From an uncultured Shewanella sp. (GTDB lineage Bacteria > Pseudomonadota > Gammaproteobacteria > Enterobacterales > Shewanellaceae): a DNA stretch of 40,455 nucleotides. The notes below the pieces were generated by a model. That model searched no databases. It was not told the origin of the DNA and worked only from the letters and a program-made list of their open reading frames with translations. Location: contig NZ_CANLZC010000049.1 in NCBI RefSeq assembly GCF_947495455.1, forward strand, positions 1 through 40,455. Direction: 5' to 3'. Position numbers and translations under genes: made by a program. Below, piece by piece: positions 1 to 8,539 of this stretch; the stretch's first letter is position 1; each line of letters starts with the position of its first letter.

Positions 1-92
1 GGGATTGATAAAAGACACAGACTTGTGTGACATGTCTACTTTGCTCCCTAATGTGACATCTTTAACTTGCCTTAACAGAATTAAGGGCAATT

Positions 93-1502
93 ATGAACAT
101 AAAAAATATGAAAAAGTTAAATATTGCAATTGGAGTTTTACTATTATCAGCTTGTTTTAATGAAAATAATCAATCTACTTGTACAGCTCCCTCTTATAAC
201 AGTGATGGTAGCTTTACTCAGGAAGAGCAAATACGTTGTTATACTCCATTAGATATGCAAGGTGCTTATGGCCTGAATGTCTTGTATGACATGGGACTAA
301 CGGGTTTAGGCCAAACGATTGTGCTTATTGATAGCTATGGCAGTCTAACGGCAGAAGAAGATTTAACCGTGTTTCATGAAAATTTTTTCCCTAATAAAGA
401 TATGCCTGAATTTCAGCAAATCATTTTAGGAACACCGGATTATTATGAAGATTGGGGGGGGGAAATAGCATTAGATGTGCAATGGGCACATGCTATTGCT
501 CCTGATGCTGCTATACATTTAATCATGGCTGAACTTGGCGATGGGGAGAGTGACACCATCATTGCAGGTGCAATAGAAGCCATTACTTATGTCGCTAATA
601 ATTACCCAGCAGGCACAGTTGTTTCTATGAGTTTTGGAGACCCTGAAAGTGCTTATACTGAAGGTTATTACACCGATACTGAGCTATTGGAAATGGAAGC
701 CGCTTTACAATTGGGCATTGAAAATGGCATTACCTTTTTTGCCTCAGCAGGTGATTATGGTAGTAGTAGTGGCGAAGATGAACCCAGCATTCTTTATCCG
801 GCTTCAAGTGCATATGTCACAGCTGTGGGAGGAACACTCTTGCAATATGGTTGGAGTTGGTATCCAAATAGTGATAGCTATACTATTGATTATGTAAGCT
901 ATAATCCAGATTATTTTAATACTAACAACAATCCAATGCAGCGATTAGAAACGGTTTGGAATGAGGCATGGCTAGGTTTAGCAACAGGTGGCGGGATCAG
1001 TACACTGTTTGATATCCCTGATTGGCAAGCACCTGTCGCCGATAAAATTTATGCCAACTCTGGTTCTGGTCGAGGCATTCCTGATTTAGCTTGGAGCGCA
1101 TCAGTCAATGGTGGAGTCTTAATTTATGATGATGGTACATGGGAAGTTGTGGGGGGAACAAGTTCTTCTTCTCCACAAACAGCCGCTTTTTTTTCGCTCA
1201 TGAACCAACATTTGGCGTCAGAAGGCATGGATTATATTGGCCATTTAAATCCATGGCTGTATCAACTCAATGATGGCAATGCTTTTAATGATATTTTACC
1301 TGTTTCTCAAGGAACTGTGCTGGCTGGAGAGCAAGTAAGTAATCAACTTTTTGAATACCTTGATGACGGCAGCTTAACTTACAGCGATGTTGCTGGTTAT
1401 TCTACGACCCAAGGTTGGGATTTAACCACAGGTTTTGGCTCGCCAAGAGGAAAAGCATTTCTCGATGCATTAGTTGCAGTGATGTCTGAAAATGATGATT
1501 AG
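93..1502 (+). CDS. Lipoprotein sedolisin (peptidase S53 family)
   Basis: Probable secreted, lipid-anchored serine-carboxyl peptidase. The N-terminus is a lipoprotein signal with lipobox LSAC and Cys21. Sedolisin hallmarks are visible: Glu124 and Asp128 in the GGEIALD motif, the oxyanion Asp221 in SAGDYG, and the nucleophile Ser357 in GGTSSSSP, followed by FNDI (399 region) and GWDLTTGFGSP near the C-terminus, which fit the calcium-binding end of the fold. At 469 aa the catalytic domain begins almost directly after the signal peptide, so the roughly 180-residue propeptide usual in this family is absent. The start at 93 has AAGGG 5 bp upstream; the in-frame ATG at 108 has no such site. A G9 run (454-462) sits just before the catalytic Glu codon. 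Family call is firm; substrate unknown. Confidence 0.88.
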   Translation: MNIKNMKKLNIAIGVLLLSACFNENNQSTCTAPSYNSDGSFTQEEQIRCYTPLDMQGAYGLNVLYDMGLTGLGQTIVLIDSYGSLTAEEDLTVFHENFFPNKDMPEFQQIILGTPDYYEDWGGEIALDVQWAHAIAPDAAIHLIMAELGDGESDTIIAGAIEAITYVANNYPAGTVVSMSFGDPESAYTEGYYTDTELLEMEAALQLGIENGITFFASAGDYGSSSGEDEPSILYPASSAYVTAVGGTLLQYGWSWYPNSDSYTIDYVSYNPDYFNTNNNPMQRLETVWNEAWLGLATGGGISTLFDIPDWQAPVADKIYANSGSGRGIPDLAWSASVNGGVLIYDDGTWEVVGGTSSSSPQTAAFFSLMNQHLASEGMDYIGHLNPWLYQLNDGNAFNDILPVSQGTVLAGEQVSNQLFEYLDDGSLTYSDVAGYSTTQGWDLTTGFGSPRGKAFLDALVAVMSENDD

Positions 1503-1708
1503 CAATATGCTATAAAAAGAATCGCGATTCATTTTATGACCTCTGCTGCCTAATATCATTTTTCATGTTAATGGTTTTGATTTACTAACAGAGTGTTAAA
1601 TAAGAACTGGGGTAACGGCTTGTGTTCACTTCTGATCACATTTGAGTGGTCTGATGAGTTGGTGCATAATGAATAAGGAGACAGGTTTTTTTAAGGAATA
1701 ACACACAA

Positions 1709-2458
1709 ATGCAGTTACATACTATCGCGGGTTATATACAAACAATTTATTTAGTGGAATATTCGAATAAATTGTTATTGCTCGATGGTTGTAGTCGTGC
1801 CGATATTCCATTATTAACACACTATATCAATGTCAAATTAAAGCGGCATTTGCAAGATTTAACATTGGTGGTAGTGACACATATGCACCCAGATCATGCT
1901 GGGGCGGCCCATAAATTGCGAGAGATAACAGGTTGTAAGATTGCTGCTGCAAATGTAGAGGGACAATGGTATTCGGGTCTGAAGGGTAAATTGATGCATT
2001 TAACCGACATATTACTTACCTTGTGGGTGGCAAAAAAGATGAAAAAGCCGCGGCGAAATATCTATTACTCTTCTCAATTAAATGCCGACTATTATCTTGA
2101 TGATGGTGACTTACTGCCGGGTTTTGATGAGTGGCAAGCTATCCATACTCAAGGCCATACAGACAGAGATATCTCTCTTTACCATGCATCCAGTGGACGT
2201 TTATATGTGGCTGACTTGATAGTTAAAGTGAAGACTAAATTTATTCCCCCTTACCCCATTTTTCACCCGAATCGTTATCAAAATTCACTGAAAAAAGTAC
2301 AAGCGCTGAATCCAAGCATTGTGGCATTGGCCCATGGTGGTGAAGTAGAGTTGACAGAAAAAGATTATCAATCTTTACTGAAACGCGCTCCGACAATCCC
2401 TATCACTCATTGGCGGTCGGTAAAAGTAAAGCTGAAGAAAGTATTGAGTCGAGCTTAA
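1709..2458 (+). CDS. MBL-fold metallohydrolase
   Basis: Cytoplasmic metallo-beta-lactamase-superfamily hydrolase; no signal peptide is seen. The zinc site is complete: THMHPDH (His58, His60, Asp62, His63), His149 in TQGHT, Asp168 in VADLI, and a last His near 208 in ALAHGG. Length (about 249 aa) is usual for stand-alone members of the glyoxalase II-like or lactonase-like branch. Substrate cannot be told from sequence: thioesterase, lactonase and generic hydrolase roles all remain possible. It is a single gene on the + strand between the sedolisin and a MITE-like element, with no clear operon partner. Confidence 0.85.
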   Translation: MQLHTIAGYIQTIYLVEYSNKLLLLDGCSRADIPLLTHYINVKLKRHLQDLTLVVVTHMHPDHAGAAHKLREITGCKIAAANVEGQWYSGLKGKLMHLTDILLTLWVAKKMKKPRRNIYYSSQLNADYYLDDGDLLPGFDEWQAIHTQGHTDRDISLYHASSGRLYVADLIVKVKTKFIPPYPIFHPNRYQNSLKKVQALNPSIVALAHGGEVELTEKDYQSLLKRAPTIPITHWRSVKVKLKKVLSRA

Positions 2459-2489
2459 CCCTTCAGTTTGATTTGGCTATATGTTGTTA

Positions 2490-2753
2490 TACCAATTCTA
2501 TTATATAAGTGATCTTTCAGCGGGAGTTCAACATGCTGTAGGCAAGGCAGATGATTGAAGCTAATAGTGATTCTATATCGAAAGCAGCTAACGTAGCATA
2601 AAGTATGTTGAAACCCGCACAAAGTGAGCTTCTCAGGCATTCCACTTCAGCGTTGCATTCATTTGAAAGGGAATCACCATTACAGCATAAATGCGCCTTG
2701 AATTGAAAAGCCTGAGAAGCTCTGAATTGATCATCTATATAATAGAATTGGTA
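2490..2753. mobile_element. MITE-like element, 264 bp, with TTA flanks
   Basis: The ends are long inverted repeats. The core ATACCAATTCTATTATATA at 2489-2507 is exactly matched, reverse-complemented, at 2736-2754, and similarity continues inward for about 12 bp with small gaps (shared TGATC then TTCAG). TTA occurs directly outside both ends (2487-2489 and 2754-2756), consistent with a 3-bp target duplication; a TA duplication is the alternative reading. Two internal inverted repeats give it a multi-hairpin form: a perfect 13-bp pair (GAGCTTCTCAGGC at 2626-2638 with its complement at 2710-2722), and an imperfect pair around 2522-2537 and 2602-2616. No transposase reading frame is present, so it would depend on a partner element elsewhere. 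Confidence 0.75.
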
Positions 2754-2756
2754 TTA

Positions 2757-3035
2757 CTTAAGGGATTATATTTTCCTTCTTAAACCAACTCTACTTTACA
2801 ATATATTTACTGTTTATTAACTCTTTGGGTTTTGTTATCCTTCTCTTTTTTAATAACTTTGTTTTGTTGTGATTGTCAGATTGCTTTTTTGTGCTGTTCT
2901 TAAATGCGAATGCTTGCGAGAAAATCATGTAACTAGAGCTTATTGTTTTTTGATTGAAGTGATAAATGATTTTACATTATTGGTTTGATGAAATGACGAA
3001 ATAAGGATGTTTACATAAAACATAAGGATATTTTA
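2757..3035. other. Intergenic, T-rich, nothing firm
   Basis: This A+T-rich stretch between the MITE-like element and the lipoprotein gene has no convincing reading frame or RNA gene. It presumably carries the promoter of the lipoprotein gene, but no clear -35/-10 pair can be assigned by eye. The only clear signal is the AAGGA ribosome-binding site at 3024-3028. Confidence 0.4.
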
Positions 3036-5384
3036 ATGAAGGTTAAAGTTGTGAGTTTGGCAGTATTACTCATCTTGTCTGCTTGTGGTAGTGATAATGA
3101 TCAAGCGGAAAAAGAAGTGGGACAGCTGCCCGTCGTGCAAAGTGATACCGTGGATGTGATCGATGATGAAACCGTGCTCATCGATGTGTTGAGTAATGAC
3201 AGTGTTAGCTCAGGTGAGCTGACGATCACAGGCATTGATATTGAGCCGCTTTATGGTTCAGCCATTGTTGAGAATAATAAAATAAGCTATACCCCTAATA
3301 AGGGCTATGCAGGATTAGATACACTAACTTACAGTGTCAATAATGGTCAAGCAATAGCAAATGTAGACATCAGTGTATTTCAAAGTTTGACTCTCTCTGG
3401 TCAAGTAATAGAAAGTACTTTGTTGAATGCAGATGTGAATGTTCAAATTGGTGACGAAACCGTAACGAGTCAAGTTGATTCTGACGGTTACTATGAACTC
3501 GATGTCAAGTTAAATAGTCTGAATGATATTCTGACTATTCGTGCTCAAGGTCACGAAAGCAACAAGCAAGAATCAATAGAGCTTATGTCCCATGTGGGTG
3601 TGATGCAAGCATTATTGGAACAAGCTGGCGATGATCGTATGATATCCAGTGATGAGTTGAGCACTCTTAAGTTATCTGTTTTATCAACAGCTAGCTATTT
3701 ACATGCAATTGTGGTTAATAATAACCAAACGTTTATTGAAGGTGAAAATTTATCTACTGTACTTGAAGAGGTTTCAACAGAAGCATTAATCAATACAGCT
3801 GGGTTTATTCAATTACTTATTCAAGACAATGATTATTCCATTGAGGACAATGCAACGGTTTTGAGTCTATTGAGCCCGACCTCAGTGGATGAGCAAGACT
3901 CTGTTTCGGTTCAAGACCACATCAATGAGTATTTAAGGGTAAATGATTTACTCAATGGCGATGGCCTGCCTCTGCTCAGTTATCAAAATGATTTAGCGTT
4001 GGCTATTGATGGGATACTTGCAGATACCAATTTAGTCGGACGCTTTACAACGGAGATGCTAGAAGGGATAACATTTGCTGAAATGTATTCGACTCAATCA
4101 GGTTGGTTACCTCAAAATGCGACGAGTTATATCTTTAATAAAAGTGGAAAAGGATTGACTGCGTCTCCCTACTACCGAACCGTTGCGAATTTTGATGATA
4201 TTACTTGGCAAGTTAAAGATGGAAGATTGATTGTAGAACAACCTGATTCAAGAACATATGCTTTTTTGTCTAATGGTGAGCTTAGTGAGTTGGTTGATGA
4301 ATTCTCTGAAGAAACTTTGACGTCCCTTATTGCTTTTATGATAGAGCATCAGGTGTGGGCGTTAGCAGCGACGATTGAGCAAAAAGAATATATACATCTT
4401 ATTTATGACACTGATGCTAGTTTCAAAGTTGTGACGCGTATTGAAAAAATAAAGCGTTATAGTTTTGTCGATGTTGACGATGAGGATCTGAGCGATATCG
4501 AAGCATTAAATGAAGCATGGTCAGGTGAACCACTAATCTATGTGATGCCAACAGAGCAAAGCTACTCAATGTTAAAATATAGGTTTATTAGTGAATGGCA
4601 AGAGAAAACGTTGGCTGATCTACAAGGGGATTGGGTATTGCCTTTAGTGTATCCAATAAAGTATCGAGGGTATACAGAAATAAATGAAGTGGTTGCTAGT
4701 GATAGAATATCGATTAGTGATGAGCAGGCACAAGGGCACTTTTCGCCTTATCGATTTACAGCATCAATTGATGACGGTATTTTAAAATTGGTTGATGGGA
4801 ATATTGAGTTTATTATTTTGCCTTTTATGTCATTAGAGAAAGAATTATTTGCTCAAGTGAAAATGTATGAGTCGAATGAGCTTCAGTTTATTCATTATAG
4901 GAAACTCGCTAAGTTTGATGATAGTTATAAAACCTTTACGGATAATTTAGTGACAGAATTGCCGCAAGTGAAATTAGCGAATATTAATTCTTATTATTCC
5001 AGTGCATGGGAAAATGACAAGTTATTAGTATCAGATATCTATGGATATCAATTTAAATCTGATGGCACAGTCGATAAAGGCATTGAAGTCACTAATGAAG
5101 ACTATTTTGTGGCTGAAAAGGATTGGACTTGGTCTAAGTCAAATAATCATATCGATATGGTTACAGAAGATGAGTATATGAAATATCAACGAAATTGGGA
5201 GGTGATCTCTGTTGATGAGAAAGGGCGTACCTTGATACTTGAGTATACCAAGAGAAAATATAGCAATGGTGATATTGTCGATGAAGGCTATTATTTTCAG
5301 CCCCGTATCAACATCATCACGCAAGGTGATTTAAGTCATTATGAGCAGGAGTGGCAAAACACCTTAGACAGAGGTGGATTGTAA
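3036..5384 (+). CDS. Large lipoprotein with cadherin-like/Big_9-type domain
   Basis: Envelope lipoprotein of unknown function, 782 aa. The signal peptide ends in lipobox LSAC with Cys17. Residues about 33-114 form a cadherin-like/Big_9-type unit with the typical order: VLSNDSV, ITYTP-like ISYTPNKGYAG, then DTLTYSVNN. Residues about 118-165 (SGQVIESTLLNADVNV followed by DGYYEL) look like a carboxypeptidase-regulatory-type beta sandwich. The remaining 600 residues show no motif I recognise. The start has AAGGA 7 bp upstream. It is a single-gene unit ended by a strong hairpin terminator. The same domain type recurs in the giant adhesin near 35500-37677, but no link between the two is shown. Confidence 0.8.
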   Translation: MKVKVVSLAVLLILSACGSDNDQAEKEVGQLPVVQSDTVDVIDDETVLIDVLSNDSVSSGELTITGIDIEPLYGSAIVENNKISYTPNKGYAGLDTLTYSVNNGQAIANVDISVFQSLTLSGQVIESTLLNADVNVQIGDETVTSQVDSDGYYELDVKLNSLNDILTIRAQGHESNKQESIELMSHVGVMQALLEQAGDDRMISSDELSTLKLSVLSTASYLHAIVVNNNQTFIEGENLSTVLEEVSTEALINTAGFIQLLIQDNDYSIEDNATVLSLLSPTSVDEQDSVSVQDHINEYLRVNDLLNGDGLPLLSYQNDLALAIDGILADTNLVGRFTTEMLEGITFAEMYSTQSGWLPQNATSYIFNKSGKGLTASPYYRTVANFDDITWQVKDGRLIVEQPDSRTYAFLSNGELSELVDEFSEETLTSLIAFMIEHQVWALAATIEQKEYIHLIYDTDASFKVVTRIEKIKRYSFVDVDDEDLSDIEALNEAWSGEPLIYVMPTEQSYSMLKYRFISEWQEKTLADLQGDWVLPLVYPIKYRGYTEINEVVASDRISISDEQAQGHFSPYRFTASIDDGILKLVDGNIEFIILPFMSLEKELFAQVKMYESNELQFIHYRKLAKFDDSYKTFTDNLVTELPQVKLANINSYYSSAWENDKLLVSDIYGYQFKSDGTVDKGIEVTNEDYFVAEKDWTWSKSNNHIDMVTEDEYMKYQRNWEVISVDEKGRTLILEYTKRKYSNGDIVDEGYYFQPRINIITQGDLSHYEQEWQNTLDRGGL

Positions 5385-5411
5385 TTCTGATTAAATAACC
5401 AGTGATTTATT

Positions 5412-5444
5412 AAAGGCGAGAATAGCAATATTCTCGCCTTTTTT
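5412..5444 (+). terminator. Intrinsic terminator of the lipoprotein gene
   Basis: A perfect 12-bp stem (AAAGGCGAGAAT at 5412-5423 with ATTCTCGCCTTT at 5430-5441) around the loop AGCAAT is followed by a T run to 5444. It lies 27 bp after the stop codon. This is a textbook Rho-independent terminator. Confidence 0.93.
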
Positions 5445-5594
5445 ATGGGTAAGCATTTAAGTCACTAATCTACGCTTGTAGTCTTTATCTTTGTCATATT
5501 TTAAATGCTAACAGTGAGAGTGTTAAGGTTGCTCTACGTTAAAGATAAGTTCGCCTACACTTAATTTACTCTCATTTTAATGAAATGGCTGACG

Positions 5595-6578
5595 ATGAAA
5601 GCGATCATATTTAAGCAATTTGGCGCAGCAAAAGATGTTCTTAAACTGCAAGAGGTGAATAGGCCCCTTGTACAAGCCGGTGAAGTCTTAGTGCGACTGC
5701 ATACTTCTGCGGTCAATCCCTCAGATGTGAAGAAGCGAGCTGGTGCATTTCCAGCATCATTAAATAATGGTGCCATTATTCCTAACAGTGATGGCGCTGG
5801 CATTATTGAGGCTGTGGGTGAGGGGGTACCCAGTGCAAGGATTGGGGAGCGTGTTTGGATTTATCAAGCTCAGCATGGTCGGCGTTATGGCACATCGGCC
5901 GAGTTTATTCGCATTGAAAGCCGAAGAGCAGCCCATTTACCAAATGAAGCGAGCTTTGAGGTTGGGGCTTGTTTGGGGATCCCTGCCATGACGGCACATC
6001 GATGCGTGCATGCTGATGGTTTTGTAAAAAATAAAAGAATACTCATTACCGGTGGGGCGGGTAGAGTGGGTTTTTATGCTATTCAGTGGGCCAAAATGGC
6101 TGGAGCTTTTGTCATAGCCAGTGCATCAAATGATGAAGATAGCGAAACTTGTTTGAATGTTGGAGCTGATGCTGTGGTGGATCATAGAGAGCCTGAGTTT
6201 GCGAAACACATTTTACAAGCAAGTAATGGTAAACGGATTGATCGAGTGATTGATGTCGAATTTGGACAGAATCTTGAGGCTATTTTACAAGTGATTAAAA
6301 CGGGGGGGGTGATTGCGACGTATTCATCGACTCAAGAGCCGAAGCCTTACTTACCCTTTTATAAGATGATGTATTTAGATTTAACGCTACGATGCATTAT
6401 TGTTTATGACATGCCTGAAAAGGCAAAGAACATGGCGATTAACGCTATTGAAAGTGCATTAAAACATAACAGGCTTTGTCATCGTATTGCTGAGCGGCTT
6501 CCTCTTAAAGAAGTGGTTAAAGCTCATGAGCTTGTTGAGTCAGGAAAGATTAGAGGTAGCGTGATTTTATCAATTTGA
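5595..6578 (+). CDS. MDR-family NAD(P)H:quinone oxidoreductase-like protein
   Basis: Zinc-independent medium-chain dehydrogenase/reductase of the quinone oxidoreductase type, expected to be cytoplasmic and NADPH-dependent. The N-terminal GroES-like half carries VNPSDVKKRAG, and the Rossmann half starts with ITGGAGRVGFYAIQWAK, the family's dinucleotide-binding signature. I place the start at the ATG at 5595 (MKAIIFKQFG, 327 aa) because family members begin this way; an in-frame ATG at 5580 would add five residues, and neither has a strong ribosome-binding site. A G8 run lies at 6302-6309 inside codons for TGGV. It is convergent with the ureohydrolase gene. True substrate unknown. Confidence 0.85.
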   Translation: MKAIIFKQFGAAKDVLKLQEVNRPLVQAGEVLVRLHTSAVNPSDVKKRAGAFPASLNNGAIIPNSDGAGIIEAVGEGVPSARIGERVWIYQAQHGRRYGTSAEFIRIESRRAAHLPNEASFEVGACLGIPAMTAHRCVHADGFVKNKRILITGGAGRVGFYAIQWAKMAGAFVIASASNDEDSETCLNVGADAVVDHREPEFAKHILQASNGKRIDRVIDVEFGQNLEAILQVIKTGGVIATYSSTQEPKPYLPFYKMMYLDLTLRCIIVYDMPEKAKNMAINAIESALKHNRLCHRIAERLPLKEVVKAHELVESGKIRGSVILSI

Positions 6579-6617
6579 GTTTTGGATCTATCCCCGTGAT
6601 ACTTTAAGCTGTAAGGA

Positions 6618-7667
6618 TTAAAGGGCATGCAGCCGTGCGTGTATATAGGTGAGCATGAGCTCACTGATACTTTGCCCTGTGACACGTAGACCGGCATCCA
6701 TACCCGCTGGGTGGCAGCTTGGTGCGGCTTCTGCTAAGTGCAGATAAGCACATGGGCAATGTTTGGCGATGTCATGGACATAATGCAGTGCATCTATTAG
6801 TGAAATGCCTGCGGCAGTTGAAGCACTACTGGGCATATTGATAATAGCATCGAGATCTAGCTCCAGTGCAATTGGGCTTTGGGTCTGATTTAAGGCTTGT
6901 TTAATGTCAAATAAGGCTTTTTCTAATGATATTTCCCTTCGCAGCCAGATCTGTTGCAGGCTATGCCAATGGCCGCCGAAGGCAGTAAGTTGTTCTAATG
7001 AGGCTTCGGTATTTTTATGTTCGTGTAATCCAAGGACATGGTAGTAATTTAGTGCCCCTTCTGCCGCGGCATAACTGAAGCCATTACCACTATGCCGACC
7101 TTCTCTAAGGCGAAAATCACTATGTGGGTCAAGATTGACAGCGGCCACTGGGGTTTGCTTCGCCGCCTTAGTTGCCATCAATAGACCATAAGCATTGTTG
7201 TGTCCGCCGCCGATGACAATTGGCTCAAGTCCAGCAGCAATAATGGGAGTCAGTACATTAATGACTCGTTCATCCAGTTGTTCGACATGCTCTCTTAATT
7301 CACTGAGATTTTGATTGAATTCAGTTTGTAGATCATTTGTGATGATCTGTCCTAGGATCAGGCATTCATGACCACTGAAGAAACGATTAGATTGCATATT
7401 AAGAAAATGGCTTATTCCACTTTCATAGGCATAGGTCGCGCCACCTCGGCCGAGATTTGCCCTTGGACCTATATCTTCTTCAATGCCAAGAATGACAAAT
7501 CGAACGCCTTTATTTTTTGCTTTATTGAGGATAGCTTCAAGAGAGTGGTTAGGCTCTGGTGTGTGGGCTGTTTGACCCAGTTTGGTTTCACCTATTCTTG
7601 CACCCCCCACTTTTTGAAACAATTTAGCTAAATGCTGTTGCGTCATAAGCGTTAAATATTGTGTCAT
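6618..7667 (-). CDS. Ureohydrolase, arginase/formimidoylglutamase family
   Basis: Binuclear manganese hydrolase of the arginase/agmatinase/formimidoylglutamase fold. The metal ligands are all visible: His156 in GGGHNNAYG, Asp180/His182/Asp184 in NLDPHSDFR, and Asp271/Asp273 in ELDLDAI. Length is 349 aa. The GGGHNNAYG form and overall length suit formimidoylglutamase (HutG, histidine degradation) better than arginase, but no hutH, hutU or hutI gene lies nearby, so the substrate stays open. An alternative start at residue 8 (7646) is possible; neither start has a clear ribosome-binding site. Confidence 0.82.
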   Translation of the reverse strand: MTQYLTLMTQQHLAKLFQKVGGARIGETKLGQTAHTPEPNHSLEAILNKAKNKGVRFVILGIEEDIGPRANLGRGGATYAYESGISHFLNMQSNRFFSGHECLILGQIITNDLQTEFNQNLSELREHVEQLDERVINVLTPIIAAGLEPIVIGGGHNNAYGLLMATKAAKQTPVAAVNLDPHSDFRLREGRHSGNGFSYAAAEGALNYYHVLGLHEHKNTEASLEQLTAFGGHWHSLQQIWLRREISLEKALFDIKQALNQTQSPIALELDLDAIINMPSSASTAAGISLIDALHYVHDIAKHCPCAYLHLAEAAPSCHPAGMDAGLRVTGQSISELMLTYIHARLHAL

Positions 7668-7784
7668 ACGTGATGGCCTGAAGATGGTAAGTCAGAGATA
7701 AGGGTTGATGTGAGTATCAACCCCTTATTACAGCGTATATTACAGAGTAAAAAGAGGTATTAAATCCTTTGGGTCTGTTTAAGT

Positions 7785-8270
7785 CTAATCAATATCCAGT
7801 GGCTCAGGTGATAGAATAATACCTGTATTATCTGCATAAATATGATCGCCTGGTAAGAAAGTCACACCACCAAAATTGACTGGGATCTCTTGTTCTCCAA
7901 TAGTATTATTGTCTGCGCCTACAGGGATAGAAGCTAAAGCTTGAATACCGATATCAAGATCTTCTAGTGCATCAACATCTCTTACTGAGCCATAAACAAT
8001 AATCCCTTCCCAATGATGATCGCAGGCGATTTGGGCGATATTTGCATCGATTAATGCACGTCGAAGTGAGCCTCCGCCATCAATAAGCAGAACCTTTCCT
8101 TCACCATCATCTTGTAAGGCGTCTATAATTAACCCATTATCTTCAAAGCACTTTATAGTGCTGATGGCACCACCAAATGAGCTACATCCCCCATAATTAC
8201 TAAACATAGGTTCGACAACATCAACGACATCGAGATAAGTATCACAAAGTTCTGAGGTGTTGTATTCCAT
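7785..8270 (-). CDS. rraA: RraA, regulator of RNase E activity
   Basis: RraA-type protein that, in E. coli, binds RNase E and modulates RNA decay. From the ATG at 8270 ([14 protein letters not shown]) the product is 161 aa, the same length as E. coli RraA. That start has AGGAG 7 bp upstream (complement of 8278-8282), which decides it over an in-frame codon 30 bp further out. Family features include the [10 protein letters not shown] stretch and the [15 protein letters not shown] region. It lies near hslVU, as in enterobacteria and Shewanella. The protein is sometimes misnamed MenG. Confidence 0.93.
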   Translation of the reverse strand: MEYNTSELCDTYLDVVDVVEPMFSNYGGCSSFGGAISTIKCFEDNGLIIDALQDDGEGKVLLIDGGGSLRRALIDANIAQIACDHHWEGIIVYGSVRDVDALEDLDIGIQALASIPVGADNNTIGEQEIPVNFGGVTFLPGDHIYADNTGIILSPEPLDID

Positions 8271-8332
8271 AATGACACTCCTGAGAGATAAGTTTTGCAC
8301 AGGTTAAAGGTGCAGTGACAATAATTTATCCC

Positions 8333-8391
8333 AGTATATAAGGGTTTTTTGAAAAGAAAAGTGATATCAGGAGGAAATTGATTTAAATCAG
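8333..8391 (-). promoter_or_regulatory. Possible FNR/EtrA-type site and -10 upstream of rraA
   Basis: TTGATTTAAATCAG at 8378-8391 matches the FNR consensus TTGAT-N4-ATCAA at 9 of 10 defined positions. On the - strand a TATACT hexamer (complement of 8333-8338) could be the -10 of rraA; no good -35 partner is seen. The site would be near -57 for rraA and also lies upstream of the divergent membrane-protein gene. This is pattern matching only. Confidence 0.35.
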
Positions 8392-8539
8392 TTAATGGAA
8401 TATTGCTTCGTGTCAAAATGGGCCAGTATCTCATAGCAAATAGATATGGGAAATAGACTTTTGGGGGGATGTTTAGATTAAGGAAGGGGTCGTATTTTAC
8501 TTGATATAAAAAGAATAATCTTTATCAAGGGGGGGGTAA

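Noticed and set aside
25..63. Direct repeat TGTGACAT (near 25 and 52) upstream of the sedolisin
   Set aside because: Short words about 27 bp apart at the window edge; could be an operator but no regulator consensus fits.
1519..1530. Perfect palindrome GAATCGCGATTC after the sedolisin gene
   Set aside because: No loop and only short A/T flanks; too weak to call a terminator and matches no operator I can name.
2455..2640. 61-codon frame on the - strand overlapping the MITE-like element
   Set aside because: It is created by the inverted-repeat sequence, has no ribosome-binding site and resembles no protein; not a gene.
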